Shown here piece by piece: positions 7,491 through 15,468 of a stretch of 64,000 nt of DNA. The notes under the pieces are model-generated. The model was not told the DNA's origin. It did not search any database and saw only the letters and a program-made list of their open reading frames with translations. Every line of letters begins with the position of its first letter. The first letter of the stretch is position 1. The stretch lies in the NCBI GenBank assembly GCA_949290645.1, contig CASESG010000001.1:255104-319103 (forward strand), in the 5' to 3' direction. The DNA is from an uncultured Bacillota bacterium (GTDB lineage Bacteria > Bacillota_I > Bacilli_A > RFN20 > CAG-288). The translations under genes were made by a program, and so were the position numbers.

Positions 7491-8681
7491 ATGAGATTCA
7501 CATTACCGAGAGACATCTACTTTGGAGAAGGCGCTCTTGCCGAACTGAAGAACTTGAAGGGCAAGAAGGCCATCATCGTCACGGGCGGACACGCCATGCA
7601 GAAATTCGGCTTCTTGGCCAAGACCGAGGAGTACCTGAAGGAAGCGGGCATGGAAGTTCGTACCTTCGAAGGCGTCGAGAACGACCCGAGCGTCCAGACC
7701 GTCATGAAGGGCGCTGCTGCCATGCGTGAATTCGAGCCGGACTGGATCGTCGCTTTGGGCGGCGGCTCCCCGATTGATGCCGCGAAGGCGATGTGGGTTT
7801 TCTATGAATATCCCAACGAGACTTTCGAGAACATCATCCAGCCGTATTCCTTCCCGACTCTGAGAAAGAAGGCTCACTTCGTCGCCATCGGTTCCACTTC
7901 CGGAACGGCGACTGAGGTCACGGCCTTTGCCGTCATCACCGATCCCGAGAAGGGAATCAAGTATCCTCTTGCGGACTTCAACATCACTCCGGATATCGCC
8001 ATCGTCGATCCGGATCTTCCTCAGACGATGCCCAAGAGCGTCACGGCCTTCACCGGCATGGATGCTCTCACCCATGCGACGGAAGCCTATGTCGCCAACT
8101 ATCTGACCAACGGCGACTTCACCGATCCTCTCTGCCTCCGCGCCATCGATTTGATCGTCAAGTATCTTGTCAAGTCCTATAACGGCGACAAGGAAGCCCG
8201 TGCCGAGATGCACTATGCTCAGTGCTTGGCTGGCATGGCCTTCTCCAACGCCCTTCTTGGCATCTGCCACTCCATGGCTCACAAGACCGGTGCGGCCTTC
8301 TCCACGGGACATGTTCCTCATGGTGAGGCCAACGCCATGTATCTGCCGCACGTCATCGAGTGGAACCGCAAGGATCCTCGCGCTCTCCGCAAGTATGCGG
8401 AGATCGCCGATCACATCCACATCACGGAAGCGGGCGACAGCGATGAGGTCAAGTGCCAGAAGTACATCAACCTCATCTACAAGCTCAACGAAGAGCTCAA
8501 CATTCCTCATGGCTTGAAGGAATTCGGCGTCAAGGAAGACGAGTTCAAGGAGAAGCTCCCTCAGATCGCCAAGAACGCGGTCCTGGATGCCTGCACCTTC
8601 GAGAATCCGCGCAAGACCGAAGCGGCGGACTTCGAGAAGATCCTGACGGCTTGCTACTACAACACCGTCATCGACTTCTAA
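7491..8681 (+). CDS. Iron-containing alcohol dehydrogenase
   Basis: NAD(P)-dependent group III alcohol dehydrogenase that interconverts a short-chain aldehyde and alcohol, a fermentation end step. The 396 residues include the nucleotide-binding GGGSPID (about 89-96), GSTSGTATEVT (about 139-149) and metal ligands in TGMDALTHATEAY and CHSMAHKTGAAF..GHVPHGEANA. Length and motifs match the family and the C-terminal half of AdhE. The gene is preceded by its own promoter and followed by a terminator. NfnAB lies next, which suggests a role in redox balance. Substrate cannot be assigned from sequence. Confidence 0.93.
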   Translation: MRFTLPRDIYFGEGALAELKNLKGKKAIIVTGGHAMQKFGFLAKTEEYLKEAGMEVRTFEGVENDPSVQTVMKGAAAMREFEPDWIVALGGGSPIDAAKAMWVFYEYPNETFENIIQPYSFPTLRKKAHFVAIGSTSGTATEVTAFAVITDPEKGIKYPLADFNITPDIAIVDPDLPQTMPKSVTAFTGMDALTHATEAYVANYLTNGDFTDPLCLRAIDLIVKYLVKSYNGDKEARAEMHYAQCLAGMAFSNALLGICHSMAHKTGAAFSTGHVPHGEANAMYLPHVIEWNRKDPRALRKYAEIADHIHITEAGDSDEVKCQKYINLIYKLNEELNIPHGLKEFGVKEDEFKEKLPQIAKNAVLDACTFENPRKTEAADFEKILTACYYNTVIDF

Positions 8682-8782
8682 GGAGAAGAGGATGCCAAAA
8701 GGCTTTCCGCCGCTCTTTCCGCACAAGGCCTTTCCTGGATCTTCCCCGAGAAGAGACTTCGACGTCAACGAATGAGTAGGAT

Positions 8783-8814
8783 GGAGGGACCGTGACTTCC
8801 ATGGTCCCTCCTTT
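8783..8814 (+). terminator. Terminator of the alcohol dehydrogenase
   Basis: GGAGGGACC and GGTCCCTCC pair perfectly around an 11-base loop and are followed by TTT. The short T-run could allow some read-through into nfnA, for which I see no strong separate promoter. Confidence 0.7.
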
Positions 8815-8839
8815 CGTGTTCCATAGGAGGATTGTCGAT

Positions 8840-9682
8840 ATGTATCGAATCGTGAAGAAGGAAGTCCTCAATCCGACGGTCAGCAGGATGTGGATCGATG
8901 CAAGGCCCATCGCCGAGAAGGCCAAGGCGGGTCAGTTCATCATTCTCCGCGTCGACAAGGACGGCGAGAGAATCCCTCTGACTGTCGCCGGCACGGACAA
9001 GGAGAAGGGTTTGGTCGAGATCATCTACCAGGTCGTCGGTGCGACGACCATGGAGCTCAACCAGAAGAAGGAAGGCGAATCCCTCGAGGATTTCGTCGGT
9101 CCTCTGGGAAAGCCGACCGAACTGGAAGGTTATCGGAACGTCTGCGTCATCGGCGGAGGCGCGGGCTGTGCCATCGCCCTTCCCGAGGCCAAGGAACTCC
9201 ACCAGCTGGGTGCGAGAGTGACTTCGATCGTCGGTTTCCGCAACAAGGACTTGGTCATCCTGGAGAAGGACTTCCAGCAGTGCTCGGACAACTTCGTCCG
9301 GATGTCCGATGACGGAAGCTGGGGCGAGAAGGGCCTTGTCACCAAGGCTTTGGAAGACTTGATCCAGAAGGGCGAGAAGTTCGATTGCGTGATCGCCATC
9401 GGACCTCTGGTGATGATGAAGTTCGTCTGCGAAGTCACCAAGAAGTACAACATCAAGACCATCTGCTCGATGAATCCCATCATGATCGACGGGACGGGCA
9501 TGTGCGGCTGCTGCCGTGTCATGGTCGGCGGGAAGATGCGCTTTGCCTGCGTCGACGGTCCGGACTTCGACGGTCACGAGATCGATTTCGACTCGGCCAT
9601 GATGCGCAACACCATGTATCGCCCGTGGGAGAGGAAGAAGTACGAGGAGACCTGCCATCTCTTCGAGAAGGAGGTTCACTGA
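8840..9682 (+). CDS. nfnA: NADH-dependent ferredoxin:NADP oxidoreductase small subunit (NfnA/NfnS type)
   Basis: FAD and [2Fe-2S] subunit of the electron-bifurcating transhydrogenase that couples NADH and reduced ferredoxin to NADP reduction. The 280-residue protein is a ferredoxin-NADP reductase fold: flavin-binding RIPLTVAG near residue 51, pyridine nucleotide-binding GGGAGCAIALPEAKEL, and a C-terminal cysteine set (MCGCC..FAC) for the iron-sulfur cluster. ATG 8840 has AGGAGG 9 bases upstream; the longer frame has no such site and would start within the preceding terminator. It is followed after one base by nfnB. Dihydroorotate dehydrogenase electron-transfer subunit PyrK is the main alternative, made unlikely by the neighbour. 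Confidence 0.9.
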   Translation: MYRIVKKEVLNPTVSRMWIDARPIAEKAKAGQFIILRVDKDGERIPLTVAGTDKEKGLVEIIYQVVGATTMELNQKKEGESLEDFVGPLGKPTELEGYRNVCVIGGGAGCAIALPEAKELHQLGARVTSIVGFRNKDLVILEKDFQQCSDNFVRMSDDGSWGEKGLVTKALEDLIQKGEKFDCVIAIGPLVMMKFVCEVTKKYNIKTICSMNPIMIDGTGMCGCCRVMVGGKMRFACVDGPDFDGHEIDFDSAMMRNTMYRPWERKKYEETCHLFEKEVH

Positions 9683-9683
9683 G

Positions 9684-11141
9684 ATGCCAATCAACATGAG
9701 ACCGACGAAGAATCCCATGCCGACTCAGGATCCGAAAGTCCGGGCCCACAACTTCGATGAGGTCGCCTTGGGCTATTCGGAAGAGACGGCAATCGACGAG
9801 GCCAAGCGCTGCCTCAACTGCCGCGTCCCGAGCTGCGTGGAAGGTTGCCCTGTCCGCATCGACATCCCGCACTTCATCCACGAGGTCAGCGAAGGCCATT
9901 TCGAGGAAGCCTATCAGATCATCAGCCAGTCCAGCGCCCTTCCGGCGGTCTGCGGCCGTGTCTGCCCTCAGGAAAACCAGTGCGAGGGAAAGTGCATCAA
10001 GAACCGCATCCCGGTGATGAAGGACGGAAAGCCGACTTCGGAGCGCATGGAGCCGGTCGGAATCGGAAGATTGGAGCGCTTTGTCGCCGACTATCACCGC
10101 ACGCATCACAAGGACGAGGAAATCCACATCGAGAAGAACGGCCACAAGGTCGCGGTCATCGGTTCGGGTCCTTCGGGCTTGACCTGCGCCGGAGATTTGG
10201 CTCGCAAGGGCTATGACGTGACGATCTATGAGGCTCTTCACGTCGCCGGTGGCGTCTTGATGTACGGCATTCCGGAATTCCGTCTTCCCAAGGCCATCGT
10301 CCAGAGCGAGATCGAGGGCCTGAAGAAGATGGGTGTCCACATCGAGACCAACATGGTCATCGGCCATGTCTATTCCATCGACGAACTCATGGAAAAGCAT
10401 GGCTTCGAGGCCGTCTTCGTCGGCTCGGGTGCGGGACTTCCGCGCTTCATGAACATCCCGGGCGAGAACGCCAAGGGCGTCTATTCCGCCAACGAGTTCC
10501 TCACCCGCATGAACTTGATGAAAGCCTATCGGGAGGACAGCAAGACCCCGATCGAGCACGCCAAGAGAGTCGCGGTCGTCGGTGGCGGAAACGTCGCCAT
10601 GGATGCCTGCCGTTCCGCTCTTCGTCTTGGTGCGGAGCACGTCTATTGCGTCTATCGCCGTGGCATGGAAGAGCTTCCTGCCCGTAAGGAAGAGGTCGAG
10701 CATGCCAAGGAGGAAGGCGTCGACTTCCAGCTTCTCTCCAACCCGGTCGAGATCATCGAGGACCTGGATGGAACGCCGAAGACGAATCCGAACTATGGAT
10801 GCGTCAAGAAGATCCGTTGCATCCGCATGAAGCTCGGAGAACCGGATGCTTCCGGAAGAAGACGTCCGGAACCCATTCCGGGAAGCGAGTTCGAGTTGGA
10901 TGTCGATTGTGTCATCATGTCCCTGGGAACGAGCCCGAACCCCTTGATCAAGAACACGACCCCGGGCATCCAGACAAACGCCCATGGCTGTCTCATCGTC
11001 AACGAAGAGACCAACGAGACGACCAAGGCTCATGTCTATGCCGGTGGCGATGCGGTCACGGGTGCGGCGACGGTCATTCTGGCCATGGGTGCCGGAAAGA
11101 AGGCCGCCAAGGCCATCGACGAATATCTCTCTTCCAAGTAG
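9684..11141 (+). CDS. nfnB: NADP-dependent transhydrogenase large subunit (NfnB/NfnL, GltD-like)
   Basis: FAD and [4Fe-4S] subunit of the NfnAB complex, related to the small subunit of glutamate synthase (often annotated gltA). Residues about 42-60 carry CLNCRVPSC..CPVRIDIP and about 88-105 CGRVCPQENQCEGKC, which bind two [4Fe-4S] clusters. Two dinucleotide folds follow: VIGSGPSGLTCAGDLA (about 156) and VVGGGNVAMDACRSALRLG (about 300), then a terminal YAGGDAVTGAATVILAMG. No GltB large subunit lies nearby, while nfnA does, which supports transhydrogenase rather than glutamate synthase. AAGGAGG lies 9 bases before the start, inside the end of nfnA. Confidence 0.92.
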   Translation: MPINMRPTKNPMPTQDPKVRAHNFDEVALGYSEETAIDEAKRCLNCRVPSCVEGCPVRIDIPHFIHEVSEGHFEEAYQIISQSSALPAVCGRVCPQENQCEGKCIKNRIPVMKDGKPTSERMEPVGIGRLERFVADYHRTHHKDEEIHIEKNGHKVAVIGSGPSGLTCAGDLARKGYDVTIYEALHVAGGVLMYGIPEFRLPKAIVQSEIEGLKKMGVHIETNMVIGHVYSIDELMEKHGFEAVFVGSGAGLPRFMNIPGENAKGVYSANEFLTRMNLMKAYREDSKTPIEHAKRVAVVGGGNVAMDACRSALRLGAEHVYCVYRRGMEELPARKEEVEHAKEEGVDFQLLSNPVEIIEDLDGTPKTNPNYGCVKKIRCIRMKLGEPDASGRRRPEPIPGSEFELDVDCVIMSLGTSPNPLIKNTTPGIQTNAHGCLIVNEETNETTKAHVYAGGDAVTGAATVILAMGAGKKAAKAIDEYLSSK

Positions 11142-11151
11142 CTTGAGAATC

Positions 11152-11186
11152 AGACTGCCGAGGTTTTCTTTTCGGCAGTCTTTTTA
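11152..11186 (+). terminator. Terminator of nfnAB
   Basis: GACTGCCGA and TCGGCAGTC form a perfect 9-bp stem with a 10-base loop, then TTTTT. Confidence 0.9.
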
Positions 11187-11188
11187 TA

Positions 11189-11212
11189 TTTCAAAACGAT
11201 TTATTTTTGAAA
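11189..11212. promoter_or_regulatory. Candidate MarR operator
   Basis: TTTCAAAA and TTTTGAAA form a perfect inverted repeat with an 8-base spacer. Its right arm contains the -35 TTGAAA of the promoter driving the MarR gene, a layout typical of autorepression. Confidence 0.55.
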
Positions 11213-11236
11213 CTGTTTTCTATTTTGTGATAAAAT
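11207..11236 (+). promoter_or_regulatory. Promoter of marR-exonuclease-recU
   Basis: TTGAAA, an 18-base spacer and TAAAAT with an upstream TGA that makes an extended -10. The expected start of transcription lies near 11243, which excludes an ATG at 11239 as translation start. Confidence 0.7.
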
Positions 11237-11256
11237 GAATGCGTGAGGTAAATTTT

Positions 11257-11745
11257 ATGTCAAAGCTTGATTTTCACAAGGCATTGTCGATCGATCCGAA
11301 GAGGCAGGAGCAGGTGGAACGTGTCCTTTCCTATCTGGACAAGGCTTTTTCAAGCGGCACTTTGAATCTCTTCTATCCCCTGGTCCAGACGGACTATCGG
11401 ATCTTGGTCTATCTCGAAAAGTGCCCAGGCGCCCAGCCTTCCTTCCTGGCGGATGCCCTCAATGTCACAAGGCCCAACATCGCGGCTAATCTCCGTCTTC
11501 TCGACGAGAAGAAATATGTCGTCCGTAAGCTGGACGAAAGCAACCATCGCCAGATCCACGTCTATCTGACCGAGGAGGGAAGAAGGCATCTGGAGAGAGT
11601 GAGAAGGAAGCTCAACTTCCTCTTTGCCTCCTGGCTTGAGATTCTGGGCGAGGAAGAGATCCAACATCTCCTCCGCATCCTTGAGGTCTCCGTCAATCCG
11701 GAGATCGTGGACGAGGATTTGAGGAAGTTCTCCCTGGATGACTGA
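11257..11745 (+). CDS. MarR family transcriptional regulator
   Basis: Winged-helix regulator of 162 residues. The DNA-binding core runs from about residue 45 to 110: QTDYRILVYLEKC, FLADALNVTRPNIAANLRLLDEKKYVVRKLDESNHRQIHVYLTEEG as overlapping segments, with the wing at DESNHRQIHVYLT. Flanking helices would form the dimer interface. ATG 11257 has GTGAGG 8 bases upstream; the ATG at 11239 lies upstream of the predicted transcription start. A palindrome over the -35 suggests it represses itself. Its stop overlaps the next gene by 8 bases, so the exonuclease and recU may respond to the same signal. The ligand is unknown. Confidence 0.85.
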   Translation: MSKLDFHKALSIDPKRQEQVERVLSYLDKAFSSGTLNLFYPLVQTDYRILVYLEKCPGAQPSFLADALNVTRPNIAANLRLLDEKKYVVRKLDESNHRQIHVYLTEEGRRHLERVRRKLNFLFASWLEILGEEEIQHLLRILEVSVNPEIVDEDLRKFSLDD

Positions 11746-12472
11746 GACCTTTCCCGAGCTTTCCAAGAAGGTCTGTGGAAGAGACCTTCTTGTCTTCTTC
11801 GACTTCGAGTCGACGGGCTTTTCCCATCAGGCCATCGCTCTGGGGACCATCGCCTATTCCCCTCTTTGTGAGGATTCCCTGTCCTTGGGAAAGAAGGCCT
11901 TTTCCTTTCGGCGTCTGATCCGTCCGAAGGAGAAGATCGGACCTGTCGTCGAGAGCCTGACCGGATTGAGCGATGAACTTGTCCAGAGGGAAGGCCTTCC
12001 CCTTGGGACGGTGCTCAAGGAGTGGATCGACCTCCTGCGCCCTTTTTCGAACAAGCTCTTCCTCTCCTATTCCGGAATGGATCTTGCCATCCTCAGCAAC
12101 AGCATCGGAGACAGTCTCATGGAAGAGCAGTTCTATGCGCATGTGAAGAACAACTATCTCGATTTCAAGAAGTATCTGGATCGTTTTCTCTGCGACGAAC
12201 ACGGCCAGTCTCTCTCCCTGTTGTCTCTTGCCAAGCGCTTCTCCGTGACCCTTGAGGGCACACCCCACGATCCCTTGACGGATAGCTTGACCTTGGCTGG
12301 GGTTTATGAAAACGTCGTCTCCGACGAAGAGCAATTCCTCAGGGAATGTCTGCTCGACTATCCCAACAACCGACATCTCTCCTTCCTCGAGAGGAAGCTG
12401 ATCCTGGAGGTCGCTAGGGGAAAGACTTTGACTTTCGAGCAGTTCAAGGAAAATCTGCGGAGGTGCTTCTGA
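11738..12472 (+). CDS. DEDD-type 3'-5' exonuclease domain protein
   Basis: RNase T/DnaQ-like exonuclease fold. Residues about 18-27 carry the first acidic motif VFFDFESTGF, a central block (SYSGMDLAIL) supplies a possible second aspartate, and PHDPLTDSLT near residue 178 fits the third DEDDh motif with His and Asp. The 244 residues end in a helical tail of about 45 residues with no recognised domain. The closest named relatives in Bacillota are KapD and DinG-type exonuclease domains, but I would not assign a symbol. It overlaps marR by 8 bases and recU by one base (TGATG), so the three are translated together. A role in repair or RNA trimming is inferred from recU only. Confidence 0.75.
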   Translation: MTETFPELSKKVCGRDLLVFFDFESTGFSHQAIALGTIAYSPLCEDSLSLGKKAFSFRRLIRPKEKIGPVVESLTGLSDELVQREGLPLGTVLKEWIDLLRPFSNKLFLSYSGMDLAILSNSIGDSLMEEQFYAHVKNNYLDFKKYLDRFLCDEHGQSLSLLSLAKRFSVTLEGTPHDPLTDSLTLAGVYENVVSDEEQFLRECLLDYPNNRHLSFLERKLILEVARGKTLTFEQFKENLRRCF

Positions 12473-13116
12473 TGATCAACTATCCCGATGGAAGGAAGGC
12501 TTCTTTCGCACCCAAGGAGAAGGGCAAGGATCGAAGGAAAAGCGAGAACCGGAGCGAGGAAGAAAAGGTCCGGGACAAGATGATCAAGTCCAACATGGGC
12601 ATGGCCTTCGAGGCCGATGTCTCAAGATCCTGCGACTATTATCGGGAGAAGGAGGTGGCCGACATCTACAAGAGGCCGACTCCGATCAAGGTCGTGAAGA
12701 TGAGCAAGACGAAGAAGGGAATGATCGAGGAAGCCTATTTCCAGGAGAAATCCACGACCGACTATGTCGGGATCTACGAGGGAAAGTACATCGACTTCGA
12801 GTGCAAGGAGACCATCCACGATGCCATTCCCTATCACATGATCCGGGAGCAGCAGTATCGCCATCTCGCCTTGATCTCGAAATTGGGAGGGATCGGTTTC
12901 TTCCTCGTCTCCTTCAAGAAATACCAAGAAGTCTATCTGATCGACTGCCGAAAGATCCTCGCCGTCGAGGAAGACGGGAAGCATCTCGGGCTGAAAAGGG
13001 AGTTCTTCCAGAAACAGGGAACTCTTGTCGAACGCTCCTATCTTCCTCCTTACCGCCTGATCGAGGCGATGGAAAAGGAATTTCCGGATTATTTCTTGGG
13101 GTTGAGGAGGAAGTAG
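12472..13116 (+). CDS. recU: Holliday junction resolvase RecU
   Basis: Resolves four-way junctions during recombination and chromosome segregation in Bacillota. In 214 residues the expected features follow in order: MINYPDGR start, NMGMAFEADVSRSCDYY, the nuclease core with KSTTDYVG and DFECKET (catalytic acidic residues and lysine), EQQYRHLALI, and the FFLVSFKKYQEVYLI strand pair. The ATG at 12472 has GGAGG 8 bases upstream and shares its A with the TGA of the preceding gene. The 3' end overlaps the convergent gene at 13089 by 28 bases; no terminator separates them. Bacillus has recU beside ponA, so the regulator and exonuclease context here is different. Confidence 0.94.
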   Translation: MINYPDGRKASFAPKEKGKDRRKSENRSEEEKVRDKMIKSNMGMAFEADVSRSCDYYREKEVADIYKRPTPIKVVKMSKTKKGMIEEAYFQEKSTTDYVGIYEGKYIDFECKETIHDAIPYHMIREQQYRHLALISKLGGIGFFLVSFKKYQEVYLIDCRKILAVEEDGKHLGLKREFFQKQGTLVERSYLPPYRLIEAMEKEFPDYFLGLRRK

Positions 13117-13508
13117 CGCTTGCGGCAGCGGACGACCTTCACTTCGATGACCTCTTCCGTCAGGTTCAGTTTCGTCGCGGGACGGACATAGCAAGTGTCC
13201 TTGTCGTCTTCCTTGAGGACGATGGAAATCTGGTCATCTTTCTCGTGACGGCAGGAGAGGACCTGATAGGGTTTGTCCTTACCGTCCATCACGATCGTCC
13301 CGACCGGATAGTCCTTGACGCCCAAGAGGGTGAGCGTGGTTCCCTCGAGGATTCCGTGTTCGACCTCTCCCTCCAGGATCTCGCTGGAAGAGGAGAGGGT
13401 GAAGGCGGGGTTCTGCTTGTCGAAGGCGAATTGGATCTTGGTCTCCAGGACCGTGTCGCTGAGATTCTTCTTCAGCTTCTGGAAGAAGCCTTTCTTTTCC
13501 TCGGCCAT
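13089..13508 (-). CDS. Protein of unknown function, partner of the surface nuclease gene
   Basis: I do not recognise this family. The 139-residue product is soluble, with no signal peptide or membrane segment. It begins with a short basic helix (EKKGFFQKLKKNLSDTV), continues as predicted beta-rich sequence, and ends in a basic strand (VKVVRCRKRYFLLNPKK). Its AGGAGG is inside the end of the upstream nuclease gene and its ATG lies one base before that stop ends, so the two genes are coupled. The last 28 bases overlap recU on the other strand, an unusual convergent arrangement. Function cannot be inferred beyond co-expression with the nuclease. Confidence 0.7.
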   Translation of the reverse strand: MAEEKKGFFQKLKKNLSDTVLETKIQFAFDKQNPAFTLSSSSEILEGEVEHGILEGTTLTLLGVKDYPVGTIVMDGKDKPYQVLSCRHEKDDQISIVLKEDDKDTCYVRPATKLNLTEEVIEVKVVRCRKRYFLLNPKK

Positions 13509-13509
13509 G

Positions 13510-15210
13510 TCATTTCCTCCTTTTTGTCAGTTGTTTCGCTTTGACTTTCTTTTTCTTCTTCCGCCCGAGAAAGAAGATCACGAGGAAGAAGAGAATCAAC
13601 AGAAGGACGCATCCGGCGATGATGAGGATGTAGGTCAAGGTGCTTCTCGGTTTGATGGAAAGGGAGAGAGAGGCGAGGACGACTTCGACGCCGTTGTTGA
13701 GGATCGAGATTTCGATCTGGCACTCTCCTTCTTTCTTGGCCACGATCGTGCCGTCTTCCTCACAGCCTGCGATCTCCTCATCTGTGGATCGGTAGCGGAG
13801 CGTCTCTCCTCTTCCTCCAACGAGGGAGAGGTTGAGCTTTTCTTTCTTTCCGGCTTCGATGGTGAAGAGATAGGAGTCGTTGTTTTCTGGCAAACCGGAA
13901 AGCTTGGGAAGCTCTGCCACTTCGATATTTGTCGTGAAAGTTTGTTCCTCTTCTTCATATTGGACGACATAGGTGACAGTCGCTGTTCCGGCCTTGAGGG
14001 GATGGATGGTCTTCTTGTCGGCGAGGACTTCGACGATTTCCGGGTCGGAAGATGTCGCTTGCACCGTCACTTTTTCCTCGAAGTTGATGTCGAGGCCGAA
14101 GTCGACTCCGACATAGGCCTCGTACTTGTCCTTGAGAGAGGAGAAGTCGAAGGGGAGGAGGGTGTCGGGAGCGTAGGCTTTCCTCGCCCATTCGGGATGG
14201 TCGACGAAGGGATTTCGGTTGTTCTGGACGTTCTTGTCGATGCGGTCGTTTCTCTGCCTTTCGTAGTCGTCGACCGGGTCGAGCTCGTTCCATTCGAGGA
14301 AGGTGGAAAGACCGTGCTGGACACCGAAGAAGATGTCGTTGTCGTCCTGGAGGGAGAAGTCGTCGGTAAGGACGAGGTGGGGTTCTTCCTTGGAGTTGTT
14401 CTCGTCGGAGGAATAGCGCACGCCCATGTAGAGGAGTGCGCGGGCGATGTCTCCCTTCCACTCATCCATCGGCTCGAAGACTTCGATTCCTTCTTCGTTC
14501 TCTCCTCGATAGCCGGAGATGTCCTTCGTGCCATCGGCGTTATAGGAGTAGAGGACCTTGCTGTTCTCCTTGTCCTTGACTTCCCCATAGTCGAGATTGT
14601 GGTGCCCGGCGGAATTGGTGTTGTGGTCGGCGGCGATCAGGTGATGAAGGTCCGTTCCGGCCCCCTTTGAGGGGTCGCCATCTCCTGGGGCGAAGCCGTG
14701 GCTTTTTGCCCAGACGTGTTCCTTGTCGATCTGGATGTTCCCGTTGTTCTTCCTCTTGCTCTCCCAGTCGATCGATGTCAGTGTCTCGTCCTTGGCCCAG
14801 CCGTTTCCGTTGACGTTGGTGTTGTAGGCCTTTGTGGGATCGTCGTTATGGGAGGAGTAGAGCTGGACGAGGAAGTAGTTCTCGTTCTTGTCGTCCTTAA
14901 ATTGATAGGTCGCGGGATCGATCTTCTGGGAGAGAGCGTCATTCCGGTCGGTGATCTTGTACCAATCGTTGACCTGGGTATAGCTGAGAAAGGAATTGTC
15001 GAGGGAGATGGTGTCGTAAAGGGAGGCGATGAAATCCTCTCCCTTGAGGGAGGTGTCGACGTCCTTGTAATAGAGGTCGATTTCCTCCTTTGTGGAAGGA
15101 GTGAGATCGAGCATCTGCGATTCATCGAAAAACTTGCCCTGGAAAGAAGTCTTCGGTGTCAGAGAGGGGGAGAGAAGGAAGGGGAGGACTAAAGCAAATA
15201 GCATTTTCAT
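13510..15210 (-). CDS. Secreted, membrane-anchored endonuclease I family protein
   Basis: Extracellular DNase/RNase of the EndA/NucM (endonuclease I) family. In 566 residues: a signal peptide (about 1-18), the nuclease domain with EHVWAKSHG (about 164-172) and DLHHLIAADHNTNS (about 187-200), which hold the catalytic His and metal-binding Asn, then a C-terminal part with a Big_2-like Ig stretch (VQATSSDPEIVEVLADKKTI, TATVTYVV) and a second Ig-like segment, and finally a transmembrane helix (about 535-555) followed by a lysine-rich cytoplasmic tail. So the nuclease would face outward from the membrane. Likely jobs are nucleotide scavenging or DNA uptake. GGAAG lies 12 bases before the start; a second Met is two codons later. 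Confidence 0.88.
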   Translation of the reverse strand: MKMLFALVLPFLLSPSLTPKTSFQGKFFDESQMLDLTPSTKEEIDLYYKDVDTSLKGEDFIASLYDTISLDNSFLSYTQVNDWYKITDRNDALSQKIDPATYQFKDDKNENYFLVQLYSSHNDDPTKAYNTNVNGNGWAKDETLTSIDWESKRKNNGNIQIDKEHVWAKSHGFAPGDGDPSKGAGTDLHHLIAADHNTNSAGHHNLDYGEVKDKENSKVLYSYNADGTKDISGYRGENEEGIEVFEPMDEWKGDIARALLYMGVRYSSDENNSKEEPHLVLTDDFSLQDDNDIFFGVQHGLSTFLEWNELDPVDDYERQRNDRIDKNVQNNRNPFVDHPEWARKAYAPDTLLPFDFSSLKDKYEAYVGVDFGLDINFEEKVTVQATSSDPEIVEVLADKKTIHPLKAGTATVTYVVQYEEEEQTFTTNIEVAELPKLSGLPENNDSYLFTIEAGKKEKLNLSLVGGRGETLRYRSTDEEIAGCEEDGTIVAKKEGECQIEISILNNGVEVVLASLSLSIKPRSTLTYILIIAGCVLLLILFFLVIFFLGRKKKKKVKAKQLTKRRK

Positions 15211-15420
15211 GTCTCTATTTTACTTCCTTCCTGAAAAAGAGGGTAGGAAGATTGAAGGATTCTTCGAATACGAATTCTTTCTTCCCGATGGAGTCTTGCC
15301 AAGGCTTCGATAAGGGAAAAGCGTTTCCGTTTTGTTCTTTCTCTTTTCCTCTGGAAGAGATTGAAATGATCGATTTGTTTTCCCAATGTGATGAAAAAAA
15401 CTGCCCGGCCGATTTTTGTG
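15211..15420. other. Intergenic region between the nuclease and lipoprotein genes
   Basis: About 210 bases, AT-rich and with many pyrimidine runs. No gene or tRNA is apparent and I see no convincing promoter for the minus-strand nuclease gene. Confidence 0.5.
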
Positions 15421-15448
15421 TTGACATTTTGAGTGGGGGGGGTAAAAA
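15421..15448 (+). promoter_or_regulatory. Candidate phase-variable promoter with a G8 spacer
   Basis: A perfect TTGACA (15421-15426), a 16-base spacer ending in eight G, and TAAAAA (15443-15448, 4 of 6 matches) stand directly before the lipoprotein operon. Spacer length sets sigma-A promoter strength, and a G run of this length is prone to slippage, so a gain of one G would give the optimal 17 bases. A caution is that the predicted transcript would start at or next to the AGGAGG ribosome site, leaving a very short leader. Confidence 0.55.
15435..15442 (+). repeat. Homopolymeric G8 tract
   Basis: Eight consecutive G followed by T and seven A, within the promoter spacer of the lipoprotein operon. 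It is the longest G run I found in the window. Confidence 0.9.
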
Positions 15449-15468
15449 AAGTCAAGGAGGTAAAGTTT

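Noticed and set aside
15231-15420. Possible small genes upstream of the lipoprotein operon
   Set aside because: Several short frames exist on both strands but none has a ribosome site or plausible protein composition.
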